Origin: Flaviramulus sp. BrNp1-15
GTDB lineage: Bacteria; Bacteroidota; Bacteroidia; Flavobacteriales; Flavobacteriaceae
DNA: 64,000 bases
NCBI RefSeq assembly: GCF_022259695.1
Contig: NZ_CP092099.1
Location: forward strand, 3,308,001-3,372,000
Reading direction: 5' to 3'
The translations under genes and the position numbers were made by a program. Below are positions 6,686 to 16,088 of this stretch, piece after piece. Below the pieces are notes generated by a model, which was not told where the DNA came from, searched no databases, and worked only from the letters and a program-made list of their open reading frames with translations. Each line of letters opens with the position of its first letter. Position 1 is the first letter of the stretch.

Positions 6686-8740
6686 ATGTTTAACAACCAC
6701 AGTAAAAAAATTGTTTTACTTCCTGTAACCTCTTTTATAGTTACGGTTCTAATAGTTTTTACTATTTGGCTCATAGCTTTAAACACATACTATAAATTGC
6801 TTGAAGAAGATACTCATCAAGCAGGGAATCTTATTTCTAAAGAGTTTAAAAATATAATTAAAGCAGATATTGCTCGATTACAAAATCTAAAAAATAGAAT
6901 TGAGTTCACAGACGGAGCATACTTAGAACATTGGGAAAAAGACGCTAGTATGCTAATAGAGCAAAATCAATCTTTTAAATTTTTAGAATGGATTGATAGC
7001 ACAATGATTATAAGAAAAATAACGCCTTTAAGAGGTAATGAAAACGCTGTAAATTTAGACATATCTAAGGTTGAATATCGTAAAGAAGAATGGATAAACC
7101 ATAGCAAAGACAGCACACTAAATGTTACACCATGGGCTAAATTAACTCAAGGTGGCTATGCTTTTTTAGTAGATATTCCTGTTTACTTCCAAAACAATTT
7201 TCAAGGTACTATTACCGGTGGAATGGATTTTAAAAACAATTTCAACAAGTTTGCATCCAGTTTAGAAAATCAATACTCAATAGAACTTTGGGATCACAAC
7301 AATACTCTTTTTTACGATTTAAATAAAAACATAAAATTAAAAGCTAAACGTGATTATATTTTTAAAGATAGTATTTTAGTAGATGCTCTAGATAATCAAA
7401 AATGGCAGTTAAATGTTTCTGCTAGTAACAAATTACTTTTATCTCAAGGTAGAACTATTTCCAACATTGCACTTATTGTAGGATTGGTTTTATGTTTTTT
7501 AACCAGTTTGTTAATTTACTTTTATTTAAGAGCAAAACAAGGAACCTATTTTGCATTAGAATCAAACTTTAAGCTTTTAAAAACCAATGAAAAATTAAAT
7601 AAAGAACGAAATAAAGCTGAAAAGGCATCGTCTGCTAAAACAGAATTCCTATCGAATATGAGTCATGAAATAAGAACACCTCTTCATGCTATATTAGGAT
7701 TTATTGAACTTTTAAAAAGCAGCAAGCTCAATAAAACGGATAAAGAATATCTAGACTTAATGGGCAAATCGTCAAGTAACTTACTAGGCATAGTTAACGA
7801 TATTTTAGATATTGAAAAAATTGAATCTGGAAAAATTGAACTAACCGAAGTACATTTCAATCCTTTTGAAAAAATAAAGGAATTGATAGAAATAAATCAA
7901 TTTATATTTATAAAAAAGAACCTGTTTCTAAAAGGAAAATTTAATAACACACATAGCAAAAATGTTATTGGTGATGAAAGCAAATTAATGCAGGTTGTAA
8001 ATAATATTGTTAAAAATGGGCTAAAATTCACTAATTCTGGTGGTGTAACATTAACATATAATGAAGAAATTATAAATGAAGATCAATTAAAAATAACTAT
8101 TTCAATTAAAGACACAGGAATAGGCATTCCTAAAGATAGAATAAACAACATTTTTGAAAGATTCACACAAGTTGAAAACAGTATTAAAAAACAATATGAA
8201 GGTAGTGGGCTTGGGTTAACAATTAGCAAGATATTTATTAATATGATGGGTGGCGAAATTTCTGTTAAAAGCTCTCCCAATAAAGGTACTAAGTTTGAAT
8301 TTCATGTATTATTTCCACTTGATAAAGAGCAAAAAACAGAAATTACTATTAGTAACAAAAAGAATATAAATTTTTCTGATCTTAATGTTTTAGTTGTTGA
8401 TGACAATAATCTAAATATTATTGTTCTTAAAAAATTCCTCGAAGATATTGGGATTACACCTGATACGGCATTAAATGGGAAAATTGCTTTAGAAAAGTTT
8501 AAAGAAAAAACATATCAGCTTATTTTTATGGATATTCATATGCCAGAAATGGATGGTTGGGAAACTACTACAGAAATTAGAAAAATTAATAATGAAGTTA
8601 TAATTTTTGGTCTTTCAGCAAATGTTACAACAGAAGCTATAGACAAAGCTCTTGAAAGTGGCATGAATAATTACCTCTCTAAACCCTTTAAAAAAGAGCA
8701 TCTTTATAAATTGTTACATTTTCATTTTAGCAATAGTTAG
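6686..8740 (+). CDS. Hybrid sensor histidine kinase with receiver domain
   Basis: A 684-residue membrane sensor. Order of domains: TM helix about 9-32; an extracytoplasmic sensor region about 33-255, which looks like a Cache/CHASE-type fold but was not identified; TM helix about 256-282; a short coiled linker; HisKA with the phospho-acceptor His in SNMSHEIRTPLHAI near residue 327; HATPase_c with N-box VNNIVKNGLKF, DTGIGIP and GSGLGLTISK; and a C-terminal receiver domain starting LNVLVVDDN with the acceptor Asp near 615 in FMDIHMPEMDG. There is no adjacent response regulator or HPt protein, so its output partner is encoded elsewhere. It follows lysS by 119 bp and is probably a separate unit. 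The ligand cannot be predicted. Confidence 0.95.
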   Translation: MFNNHSKKIVLLPVTSFIVTVLIVFTIWLIALNTYYKLLEEDTHQAGNLISKEFKNIIKADIARLQNLKNRIEFTDGAYLEHWEKDASMLIEQNQSFKFLEWIDSTMIIRKITPLRGNENAVNLDISKVEYRKEEWINHSKDSTLNVTPWAKLTQGGYAFLVDIPVYFQNNFQGTITGGMDFKNNFNKFASSLENQYSIELWDHNNTLFYDLNKNIKLKAKRDYIFKDSILVDALDNQKWQLNVSASNKLLLSQGRTISNIALIVGLVLCFLTSLLIYFYLRAKQGTYFALESNFKLLKTNEKLNKERNKAEKASSAKTEFLSNMSHEIRTPLHAILGFIELLKSSKLNKTDKEYLDLMGKSSSNLLGIVNDILDIEKIESGKIELTEVHFNPFEKIKELIEINQFIFIKKNLFLKGKFNNTHSKNVIGDESKLMQVVNNIVKNGLKFTNSGGVTLTYNEEIINEDQLKITISIKDTGIGIPKDRINNIFERFTQVENSIKKQYEGSGLGLTISKIFINMMGGEISVKSSPNKGTKFEFHVLFPLDKEQKTEITISNKKNINFSDLNVLVVDDNNLNIIVLKKFLEDIGITPDTALNGKIALEKFKEKTYQLIFMDIHMPEMDGWETTTEIRKINNEVIIFGLSANVTTEAIDKALESGMNNYLSKPFKKEHLYKLLHFHFSNS

Positions 8741-8755
8741 TTTATAGAAATATTT

Positions 8756-9319
8756 TTAATTTTCCTTTTCCACATAATCCTTAATAGATATTTCATTAAT
8801 AATTACATCATTTAATACCGCTTTTCCATCTTTTATATATACTAAAGCATAGGTATTATTAGGAATAGTATCTCGCTGTGAATTTCTTACTGCAACCTCA
8901 GCATCATATGCTTTGGTTTCTTCCATATAATAACGATTAAAAGGTAAATTAAAATTTAATGTGTGTTCTCGTTTATTATACCAACTAACTTCTGCAACAA
9001 TAAAGTCTTTTTCTAAGTTTAAAGGCAATTTACTCACCTTATTAACTTTTGCAAAACCTAAACTATCTGTATCAAGATAAACATAAACTTCATCTTGTCT
9101 TTCCCATAGTGTATCTGAAGTAGCAAAAGACCTTACATCATAATTTAAGTTAATATATTTTCCTCTAAACGGATCGTTAGGATCTACAGGTTGTGTTTTA
9201 AATTTATAAACAGTACCTTTTTCTATAATAGCTTCTCGATTAAAAATCATTTGTGCCGGTATAAACAATTGCGCTATTGCCACAACTATAAATAGTATTA
9301 ATATATGTATCGTTTTCAT
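8756..9319 (-). CDS. GDYXXLXY domain-containing membrane-anchored protein
   Basis: A 187-residue protein with one N-terminal membrane segment (ILILFIVVAIAQLFIPAQMIF). The stretch DPNDPFRGKYINLNY at about 46-60 is the family hallmark (GDYXXLXY, PF14345), with FRGKYINLNY replacing the Gly-Asp-Tyr form; further Phe/Tyr-rich strands and FNRYYMEE follow. Proteins of this family are typically encoded beside DUF2157 membrane proteins, as here, where the DUF2157 gene lies upstream on the same strand with a broken DUF2459 gene between. Function is unknown; the pairing suggests a membrane complex. It is convergent with the histidine kinase gene, with only 15 bp between their stops. Confidence 0.85.
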   Translation of the reverse strand: MKTIHILILFIVVAIAQLFIPAQMIFNREAIIEKGTVYKFKTQPVDPNDPFRGKYINLNYDVRSFATSDTLWERQDEVYVYLDTDSLGFAKVNKVSKLPLNLEKDFIVAEVSWYNKREHTLNFNLPFNRYYMEETKAYDAEVAVRNSQRDTIPNNTYALVYIKDGKAVLNDVIINEISIKDYVEKEN

Positions 9320-9325
9320 TTTTTT

Positions 9326-9431
9326 TTAATCATTATATTTATTAATAATCCCAAAATCAAAAGGTGTCCAGTAACAACTTTTTAAATCACTCATTTTAAG
9401 TGCTGAGTTCACCCAAGAGTTACAAGTTTTT
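9326..9431 (-). pseudogene. Displaced C-terminal end of the DUF2459 gene (frameshift)
   Basis: Right behind the stop of the DUF2459-like gene, a second reading frame encodes TCNSWVNSALKMSDLKSCYW followed by TPFDFGIINKYND and a stop at 9326-9328. This is what the family normally has at its C-terminus, including the NTCNTW-like block. The two frames are joined if one A is removed from a run of five A (minus strand; T-run 9427-9431), which would give a 215-residue protein. The break is therefore a one-base insertion, a slippage site or a sequencing error. Confidence 0.7.
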
Positions 9432-9974
9432 AAGCATGAATAACTTTCCTTTTGCTTTATAAAAAGCATCATTAAAAGAATATCCCACATTTTCTAAAAT
9501 TATTTTGTCCCCGTTTATATTGAGTTCAAAAGAATTTAAAATATACTCATTAAGCTTTGACAACTGTTTTTCATTTACATGAACAATTGTCCATTCTGAT
9601 TTTTTATTCGAATATTTTGTTAAGTGAATTAATGTACTACTATTTAAAAACAATGCACTAAAAGCATTTTTAAAAGTTAAATCATTCCATGTAGGTGTAT
9701 TTAAATAAAAATTCTCATCTCCCCAGCCAAAAGACAAGTATTTTTCACCTTTCATTTTAAGTCCTTTTATTAGTCTATCATCAATTTCTGAGACTGGAAT
9801 TATAATATCTAAATGAACTCCATTAGTATTTAGATATACCATCTTATTTTTACTCAAGTTTACATTATTTTCATTTACAGTAATTGATGTTAATAATAAA
9901 GAAACTAAAAGATAAACGACGGGAAAAACTAATATCCCTAAAAGCAATTTTAATATTATCTTTAACCACTTCAT
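9420..9974 (-). CDS. DUF2459 (TIGR02117-like) protein, truncated by a frameshift
   Basis: The open frame encodes 184 residues: an N-terminal membrane segment (ILKLLLGILVFPVVYLLVSL), then the family pattern with NGVHLDIIIP near residues 51-60 and YLSFGWGDENFYLNTPTW near 79-96. In the complete family the protein continues past the point where this frame stops with MLKNL; the missing tail is found one frame over, directly downstream (see 9326-9431). The gene abuts the DUF2157 gene with a 1-nt overlap and belongs to the CPBP-DUF2157-DUF2459-GDYXXLXY run. The role of DUF2459 is unknown; it was named from proximity to urease genes in other bacteria. The truncated product may not be functional. Confidence 0.75.
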   Translation of the reverse strand: MKWLKIILKLLLGILVFPVVYLLVSLLLTSITVNENNVNLSKNKMVYLNTNGVHLDIIIPVSEIDDRLIKGLKMKGEKYLSFGWGDENFYLNTPTWNDLTFKNAFSALFLNSSTLIHLTKYSNKKSEWTIVHVNEKQLSKLNEYILNSFELNINGDKIILENVGYSFNDAFYKAKGKLFMLKNL

Positions 9975-11251
9975 TATTCAATTTTTCCTTTTTGTTTTTT
10001 TAGCATCATATAATTAGTTAAAAAGAAACCAACACCAACGCTTACAAACAATAATCCTCTAAGTACAAAACTCATATTCGTATCAAAAAAACGACAAACT
10101 ATAAGCGCTGTTATAATTAATAAACCATAATTTAAAATACCAAAATGAAATTTATCTGCTCCTATTTTTATAGCCATAACTCCCAAAATAAGTGTTAGCA
10201 AATTAATTAGTATTATTGAAATGATGCTACCTGATACTCCTAAGAAAAAGATGATTGTAAACATTACAAATACATATTGAAATAAATTAAAATTTTGAAT
10301 CCTTTTTTTTGAATAGGAAAAAATCAATACGCCTAATGTTACTAATAAAAGTACTACTGATACATAAAACTCTTGGGAATTAATTATAATTTCATGCCTT
10401 AAAATATCTTTCCATAACCATTCAAAACTTGTTAACAGCAACATATATATGGTTCCTAAAGAGCCTAAAATTAAATAGCCATTTCGTCTTAATTTTTGAT
10501 TATCGAAAAATGGAATTTTTCCAATATTATATAACAGCCCGAATAAAATAACATACATTAAAAACCCTAATTCTTCACTTTTTTTCACGAAAGTTCCCAA
10601 CACGATAACAGCACTTAACGGTATAAGCCAATTAAAAATTGAAGTGATGTTATGTATCTTTTTATTCTTAAGTAATTGGTAGTAATAAGGCATCATTACA
10701 GCCAATAACACTAAATACATCCAAGGTGTATTATTTCCATTAAAATACCCAAATGAACATGCATAACTTGTAACAAAAACAATATGTAAAATTGCAAGCG
10801 CATTAGATTTTAAAAGATAAATAAGTGGGGCGCAAAGTAAAACCCATGTTAGCATATAACTACTAAAATTTCCGGGGATATTATAAATCTGACTTACTAA
10901 AGCTATACTTGAACCAACTGCAAAAAATAAAAACACACCTGATGCTTCTCGCCATGTTATATTTTTTTTCTTTATAATAGTATAACCAACTATTAATTGA
11001 CCAATAATTAATGGTGTAAATGCAAAAACTGTTTTAATACTTCTGGAAAAACTATCCCAGTTATGTGCTAAAATTAAAATAATACCAAGACCAACTAATG
11101 TGGATCCTAATACTGCAAAAACCGTAAATAACCTATTAGGAGTATCGCCTTTTTTAGACTTATAATAATTTTCGATACTTGCAGCAATCTCTTTTGAAAT
11201 AACCTGCTCTTCTACAAGTTCTTTTATATCATTTTGAATTTTTGAATTCAT
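9974..11251 (-). CDS. DUF2157 domain-containing membrane protein
   Basis: A 425-residue protein with a soluble helical N-terminus of about 45 residues (MNSKIQNDIKELVEEQVISK) and then about a dozen hydrophobic segments. The N-terminal region plus FTVFAVLGSTLVGLGIILIL and AHNWDSFSRSIKT are characteristic of DUF2157 (PF09925). The family is of unknown function and is usually encoded next to a GDYXXLXY protein, as here. It overlaps the DUF2459 gene start by 1 nt and begins 4 bp after the stop of the CPBP gene, so the four genes look like one operon. No catalytic motif was found. Confidence 0.85.
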   Translation of the reverse strand: MNSKIQNDIKELVEEQVISKEIAASIENYYKSKKGDTPNRLFTVFAVLGSTLVGLGIILILAHNWDSFSRSIKTVFAFTPLIIGQLIVGYTIIKKKNITWREASGVFLFFAVGSSIALVSQIYNIPGNFSSYMLTWVLLCAPLIYLLKSNALAILHIVFVTSYACSFGYFNGNNTPWMYLVLLAVMMPYYYQLLKNKKIHNITSIFNWLIPLSAVIVLGTFVKKSEELGFLMYVILFGLLYNIGKIPFFDNQKLRRNGYLILGSLGTIYMLLLTSFEWLWKDILRHEIIINSQEFYVSVVLLLVTLGVLIFSYSKKRIQNFNLFQYVFVMFTIIFFLGVSGSIISIILINLLTLILGVMAIKIGADKFHFGILNYGLLIITALIVCRFFDTNMSFVLRGLLFVSVGVGFFLTNYMMLKKQKGKIE

Positions 11252-11255
11252 TTTA

Positions 11256-11978
11256 TCAATTAATAAATTTTAAAAACACTTCTTGAAACGGATCTCGGTT
11301 TACAACTGTATAATAAAATATAGCACCTAACCATCCGTGAAAAATACCCATAGCATAAATATTCTTAATTTTTAGATAAACATATCCATAAAACAAGGCT
11401 AACAAAAATGTTCCTATCATCAACCATGTTGAAGGGAAATGAACTATAGAAAACAATATCGCTGTTATAAATATAATTGAAAATTTATTCAATCTACTTT
11501 TATTAAGATCATTTAAATTCCCAGCTATAAGACCAATGGTTAAAAACTGTTGTATGCTTCCCCAAATAGGATAAGTGATTAAAAGTGGTAAAACATGCCA
11601 TGTTACATTAATTGTTTTTTGATAATATCCTATAACTATAAATAATATGATTGAAATAATTCCAAATGGTAGCATAAGCTTAAATGCTTTCTTAAAATTA
11701 TCAGTTCTAAATCCCCAACACTTTAAGACATCCTTTTTTTGTTTGTATCTATAAATCACATAAATACTCCAAGTTGTTATAGCAAATACAACAAAGGGCA
11801 ACCTCCAATCAAGAAAATCCATAAAAATAAACTTTCCTATTGCGGTAAATACTACTGCTACAATTTCAAGAATTCTTCTTTTATCTGATATCAGTGTTTT
11901 TTTAGAAAACTCTAATAGATCTTTTGTTAGGTTTGGTTCCATTTTAAAAGTTTTTAAAACCTCGTAGCTATTAACCAC
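11256..11978 (-). CDS. CPBP family intramembrane protein with altered active-site motif
   Basis: A 240-residue polytopic membrane protein related to CAAX proteases and bacteriocin-processing proteins (PF02517). The second and third family motifs are visible: FSIVH with His180 and HGWLGA with His214. The first motif, normally EExxxR, reads SIQQFLTIG, with Gln143-Gln144 in place of the two Glu and no Arg. Without the Glu pair the metal-activated protease chemistry is doubtful, so it may be a pseudo-enzyme or a variant subgroup. An internal start at 11942 (MEPNLTKD) is possible. It heads the run of membrane-protein genes leading to DUF2157 and is 4 bp from it. Substrate unknown. Confidence 0.8.
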   Translation of the reverse strand: MVNSYEVLKTFKMEPNLTKDLLEFSKKTLISDKRRILEIVAVVFTAIGKFIFMDFLDWRLPFVVFAITTWSIYVIYRYKQKKDVLKCWGFRTDNFKKAFKLMLPFGIISIILFIVIGYYQKTINVTWHVLPLLITYPIWGSIQQFLTIGLIAGNLNDLNKSRLNKFSIIFITAILFSIVHFPSTWLMIGTFLLALFYGYVYLKIKNIYAMGIFHGWLGAIFYYTVVNRDPFQEVFLKFIN

Positions 11979-12052
11979 GAGGCTTTGGGTTAACTAACTA
12001 ACCAATCATCAAAACATGCCTTTGTGTTTTGTTGTTTTGACTACTGTAACTT

Positions 12053-12535
12053 CTATTTATCTTCATCAATCATGCTATCAATATACTTAACATCTCTTGT
12101 GTTTTTTTGTACTGCTATAGCCGCAAATAAACTTAATGTAAAAGACATGCCGTAAAATCCTTTTTCACTTAAAAGTAAATCTGCATTCCAAAGTCCAATA
12201 ACTAATAATACTATAGATGTTATTGTTGTAAACCAACTAATACTATAATACATATCAGTTACAGGAATATCCTCCATTCTATCTCTTACAGCTTTTTGAA
12301 CAGAAATAACAGAGAACAGGCCAAAAAGCAAAATGGTAAAATAATAGCCTTTCTCGTTTAGTTGCATCTCTGCATTCCATAAACCAATACAATAAGAAGT
12401 CATACCAATTAATAATGCTGACCAAGAAGCTCCTATAAAAGCAGAAGTTGGTTTTTGATCATAAATTTTAATCTCTTTTTTTGTTTCAGCTTTTTTAGAT
12501 TTTTCATCTAAAGAAACGGTTGTTTCATAATTCAT
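12053..12535 (-). CDS. YiaA/YiaB two-helix domain protein
   Basis: A 160-residue inner-membrane protein made of two tandem copies of a two-helix unit. Copy one reads [20 protein letters not shown] then [16 protein letters not shown]; copy two reads [20 protein letters not shown] then [14 protein letters not shown]. Each copy ends in a [11 protein letters not shown] or [11 protein letters not shown] block. This is the YiaA/B family (PF05360), known from enterobacteria and of unknown function. It has a short, charged N-terminal tail. It lies 74 bp upstream of the CPBP gene on the same strand and is divergent from the helical-repeat gene at 12686, so the 150 bp between must contain promoters for both, though no clear box was recognised. 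Confidence 0.88.
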   Translation of the reverse strand: MNYETTVSLDEKSKKAETKKEIKIYDQKPTSAFIGASWSALLIGMTSYCIGLWNAEMQLNEKGYYFTILLFGLFSVISVQKAVRDRMEDIPVTDMYYSISWFTTITSIVLLVIGLWNADLLLSEKGFYGMSFTLSLFAAIAVQKNTRDVKYIDSMIDEDK

Positions 12536-12685
12536 AATTATTGTTTTAATGATTACAAGACAAAACTGTAAAACTTATGGATGATGCAAAACACAATTTT
12601 TAATAAAAACTGATGATATATTCTAATAAATTAATTAATTAATACCTATATTTATTACTAATATTTAATTTTTAATGACGATTAA

Positions 12686-14206
12686 ATGAATGATTTAAAC
12701 TCTATAATTTCAACATTTTCTAGTGATGACCAACAACGTTTTGCTTCTTATTTAGAAAAAAAGAACAAACGGAATGACACAAAAAACATCCAATTATTTA
12801 AATTGTTATTGAACAACAATTTAAGTTCAGAAGATATTTGCTATAAAATTTATAAAAATAATAGTAAAGGCGCGTATCATGCTTTAAGAAAACGTTTATA
12901 CCAATCTATAATTGACTTTATAGCTAATGTGAATTTAGAAGAAGAGAATTCAATTGACATGCAAATAATAAAATATATTATTGTTTCCAGAACATTTCTT
13001 CTACACAACAAACCAATAATCGCTTATAAAATTTTGGATAAAGCTGAAGTTTTAGCCTCAGAACATCATTTGTTTTCAATTTTAAACGAAATTTATCATA
13101 CTAAGATTCAATACGCTTATTTAAATCCTTTAATAAATATTAATGAGCTAATTGACACATTTAAACAAAACCAAAAAAACCACTATTTAGAAGATGAACT
13201 TAATATTGTATACGCAAAAATTAAACAAACTCTTAATAATATTGCTTACAAAGGCGAGGTTTTAGATTTTCAATCTATTTTAAACAATACATTAAAAGAG
13301 CATAAAATAAGCTTGAGTGAATCAATGTCTTTTAAGTCATTATATCAATTAATGACAATTGTTAGTATTTCAGCATTTATAACTCACGATTATTTAAAAA
13401 TAGAACCTTTTTTGTTAAACACTTATAATTCAATTAAAACACATAAAACAAAAGAAAAGCAATTGTTTTATCATATTCAAGTTATATATATGATTGCAAA
13501 TGCCCTATTTAGAAATAAAAAATTTAAAGAGTCTACAAAATACTTACAACAAATGCATGATCTTATGATGCTTAAACGTAAAAAGTATTATAACACCTTT
13601 AAACTAAAATACAACTTACTGCTTGGATTAAACTACAACTACTCAAATCATCAAAATAAAGCTATTGAGTTGTTAGAATATTCTATAAAATTGAAACATA
13701 CAGATATTGAATCTGTTCTTGATATTCACCTCAGCTTAGTTATGTTTTATATTCAAGCTAAAGCATATAAAAAAGCTCAAAGTATATTTTCAAAATTTTA
13801 TCACACAGACAAATGGTATATAGAGAAGGCCGGAATTGAATGGATTATTAAAAAAAATCTTGCAGACATCATTTTACATATTGAACTCCAAAATATTGAT
13901 TTTGTAGAATCTAGACTTTTAAGTTTTAAAAGAAATTATTACGACTATTTAAAACAAATAAATCAAGAACGTGTTATAACTTTTCTAGGTTTTGTAGAGC
14001 TTTACTACAAGAAACCAGAAATTGTAACCTCTAACACATTTAAAGATAAAGTTGAAGCTTCTTTTAATTGGATTGAATCTCACAAAGAAGATATATTTGT
14101 AATGAGTTTTTACAGTTGGTTAAAAAGTAAAATGAATAAGACTGATTTATACGAAACCACTTTAGACATTATAAAACAAGCCAAAAAAGAATTAACAATC
14201 ACATAA
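12686..14206 (+). CDS. Large alpha-helical, TPR-like repeat protein of unknown function
   Basis: A 506-residue protein without signal peptide or membrane segment. It is almost wholly predicted helical, rich in Lys, Asn, Ile, Leu and Tyr, with repeating helix-turn-helix units such as KAIELLEYSIKL and KAYKKAQSIFSKF that look like diverged tetratricopeptide repeats. No catalytic motif is present. Similar cytoplasmic repeat proteins are found in Bacteroidota as hypothetical proteins. The gene is followed 24 bp later by a gene for a secreted, probably barrel-forming protein on the same strand, so the two may be co-expressed. I do not recognise a specific family; a scaffold or protein-interaction role is a guess. 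Confidence 0.75.
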   Translation: MNDLNSIISTFSSDDQQRFASYLEKKNKRNDTKNIQLFKLLLNNNLSSEDICYKIYKNNSKGAYHALRKRLYQSIIDFIANVNLEEENSIDMQIIKYIIVSRTFLLHNKPIIAYKILDKAEVLASEHHLFSILNEIYHTKIQYAYLNPLININELIDTFKQNQKNHYLEDELNIVYAKIKQTLNNIAYKGEVLDFQSILNNTLKEHKISLSESMSFKSLYQLMTIVSISAFITHDYLKIEPFLLNTYNSIKTHKTKEKQLFYHIQVIYMIANALFRNKKFKESTKYLQQMHDLMMLKRKKYYNTFKLKYNLLLGLNYNYSNHQNKAIELLEYSIKLKHTDIESVLDIHLSLVMFYIQAKAYKKAQSIFSKFYHTDKWYIEKAGIEWIIKKNLADIILHIELQNIDFVESRLLSFKRNYYDYLKQINQERVITFLGFVELYYKKPEIVTSNTFKDKVEASFNWIESHKEDIFVMSFYSWLKSKMNKTDLYETTLDIIKQAKKELTIT

Positions 14207-14230
14207 TTTATTTATTCCTATTTTTATCTA

Positions 14231-15448
14231 ATGCTAAAAAATGCGCTTTTAGTTTTAGGTTTTGTTTGCAGCACTATTGCAATTGCCCAAAAAAAAGATA
14301 GCTTATCAATTAAAAATGGAATTGATAACCCAAGTCTTTTAGCTACTCATCACTTTGGTATTTTTAGCTCTAGAATTAGTACTAATTTTAAACTAATTGC
14401 TCCTAAAAAAACAACATTATCAATTAATGCGGTGAGCGGAAATAATTTTCATCCTTTTGTAGAAAGTTACTTTCCAAAAGATCCTCAAGTAAGAGAGGAA
14501 CTTAGTAAAATCATTTGGTATCAACGTCCTTTTAATTTTGTCGATCAAGAAACAACTCCAGCAGAATACATGAATATTGTTATTGATGCTGTTATTAAAG
14601 AGTTTAGATTGGGCATAAATATACCTCTAGCCAAAAAACATGAATTAGGTATTAATTTAAAATCATATCTTATTTCTAAAGGAAAACACCCATTTTCTTT
14701 CTTTACAGGTGATGAAAGCGTTGAATGGTTTCACAGCAATGTTGCTGGTGGCGAAGACCCTTATGGTAGAAGATATTATGGGCTAAATCAAGTAAATTTT
14801 AAATATCTTGATAGAAACGGAAACACACTAGAATTAAAAAACAATGATTTTTTTATTAGTGGTTTAGAAATAAATCATTTTTACTATCCAACACTTACAA
14901 TAAATAATACTAGAAATATATTTATCAATTTTGGGAGTCATTTAGGTTTAAACACTTCTAAACATAATTCTTCAATAGATTTAGGTCTTTCTGCAAATGC
15001 TATTAAAAAAGTTCCTTTAAAAAATAATTACGAATTCATATTTGCTGCAGGTATGAATGTGTTAAGAAAAAATCTAATCAATTTTAAAGAGGTTATAGAT
15101 TTAGGAAATAACAAGTATTTGGCTACTATAGAAAGTAATCTTGAAATTACAAAATTCACCAAAAAAAGTAATTTTAATGCTTTTGGTGTTAATTATAAAA
15201 TACAGTCTCGTTACAATAAAAAAGAAGAAGCTGACTATTACAAGTTAATTGGCAAATGGCAAGAAATAAATGGTGGTTGGCAGCACGGTGTTTCTACTCT
15301 TTACAAAGCACTTTCTAACTGGGATTTTATTTACACCTATGGCACACCTAAATTACAATTATCTATATACATAAAAGAAGACTTTTTAGTTAATAATGCT
15401 CCAGATTTTCAAACTGGTATTTGTTTAAAAATCCCTGTTTTTAATTAA
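14231..15448 (+). CDS. Secreted, probable outer-membrane beta-barrel protein, unknown family
   Basis: A 405-residue protein with a clear signal peptide (MLKNALLVLGFVCSTIAIAQ). The mature part has many alternating polar/hydrophobic stretches with aromatic ends, for example TNFKLIAPKKTTLSINAVSG and FRLGINIPLAKKHELGINL, as in outer-membrane barrels. The last residues (SIYIKEDFLVN to CLKIPVFN) end in an aromatic-rich strand and Phe-Asn, close to the usual C-terminal Phe/aromatic signature. No enzyme motif is seen. It lies 24 bp after the helical-repeat gene and may be its partner in one operon. The barrel reading is inference from sequence pattern only. Confidence 0.7.
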   Translation: MLKNALLVLGFVCSTIAIAQKKDSLSIKNGIDNPSLLATHHFGIFSSRISTNFKLIAPKKTTLSINAVSGNNFHPFVESYFPKDPQVREELSKIIWYQRPFNFVDQETTPAEYMNIVIDAVIKEFRLGINIPLAKKHELGINLKSYLISKGKHPFSFFTGDESVEWFHSNVAGGEDPYGRRYYGLNQVNFKYLDRNGNTLELKNNDFFISGLEINHFYYPTLTINNTRNIFINFGSHLGLNTSKHNSSIDLGLSANAIKKVPLKNNYEFIFAAGMNVLRKNLINFKEVIDLGNNKYLATIESNLEITKFTKKSNFNAFGVNYKIQSRYNKKEEADYYKLIGKWQEINGGWQHGVSTLYKALSNWDFIYTYGTPKLQLSIYIKEDFLVNNAPDFQTGICLKIPVFN

Positions 15449-15560
15449 GAACTTGCAAAATTCTTCTTCTTCCTATTTGTTAACATTGCGTTAAAATAAT
15501 CACTGTTATTAAACCTTTTTAAAATTAGGTTGTCCTACTTGTAATTAACTTAAAATTTTT

Positions 15561-16043
15561 ATGAAGATGAAAAAACTGGTATTAATAGCAATAACTTTTC
15601 TAGGATTACAAGCTGTAGCACAAGAACAAAAAATAGAAAGACCTAATAAATCTGAAAGAAGCCAGAAAATGATGAATCTTTCTGCTGAAGAAATGGCTAT
15701 ACTTCAAACAAAAAGAATGACGCTTCATCTTGATTTAACGGAATCTCAACAAGCCAAAATTCAAAAAATAAATCTTGAAAATGCTGAAAAAAGAAAAGCA
15801 TTGATGGCTGAACGTAAAGCGAAAAAAGAAAGTGATGAATTAAAAAGGCCTACAGATAAAGAACGTTTTGAAATGAAAAATGCCAGATTAGACCATCAAA
15901 TTGCCATGAAAGCAAAAATGAAAGATATTTTAAATGAAGAACAATTTGCTAAATGGGAAAAATCGCAAGCGCGAATGGCAATGAAAGGAAAACAAAAGAA
16001 GCGTGACTTAAAAAAACGCATGAACAAGAAAAAACAAGATTAG
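15561..16043 (+). CDS. Spy/CpxP-like periplasmic protein with LTxxQ motif
   Basis: A 160-residue exported protein: signal peptide MKMKKLVLIAITFLGLQAVA, then a mostly helical, strongly charged Lys/Glu/Met-rich region. The block LDLTESQQAKIQKI near residues 55-68 is the LTxxQ signature of the Spy/CpxP group, and ILNEEQFAKWEK near 120-132 is the matching second copy. Spy-type proteins are ATP-independent periplasmic chaperones induced by envelope stress. The tail is very basic (KQKKRDLKKRMNKKKQD). An alternative start at 15567 only trims two residues. A strong intrinsic terminator follows at 16089. Function is inferred from family likeness, with moderate certainty. Confidence 0.75.
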   Translation: MKMKKLVLIAITFLGLQAVAQEQKIERPNKSERSQKMMNLSAEEMAILQTKRMTLHLDLTESQQAKIQKINLENAEKRKALMAERKAKKESDELKRPTDKERFEMKNARLDHQIAMKAKMKDILNEEQFAKWEKSQARMAMKGKQKKRDLKKRMNKKKQD

Positions 16044-16088
16044 TTTTAGTTAGTTAGTTTAGTTTATTGATTATAGCAATCAATAGAA

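Noticed and set aside
9420-9431. Programmed frameshift in the DUF2459 gene as the normal mode
   Set aside because: A run of five A without a downstream structure or upstream stimulator is weak; simple insertion or read error is more likely, so it is listed only as a possibility.
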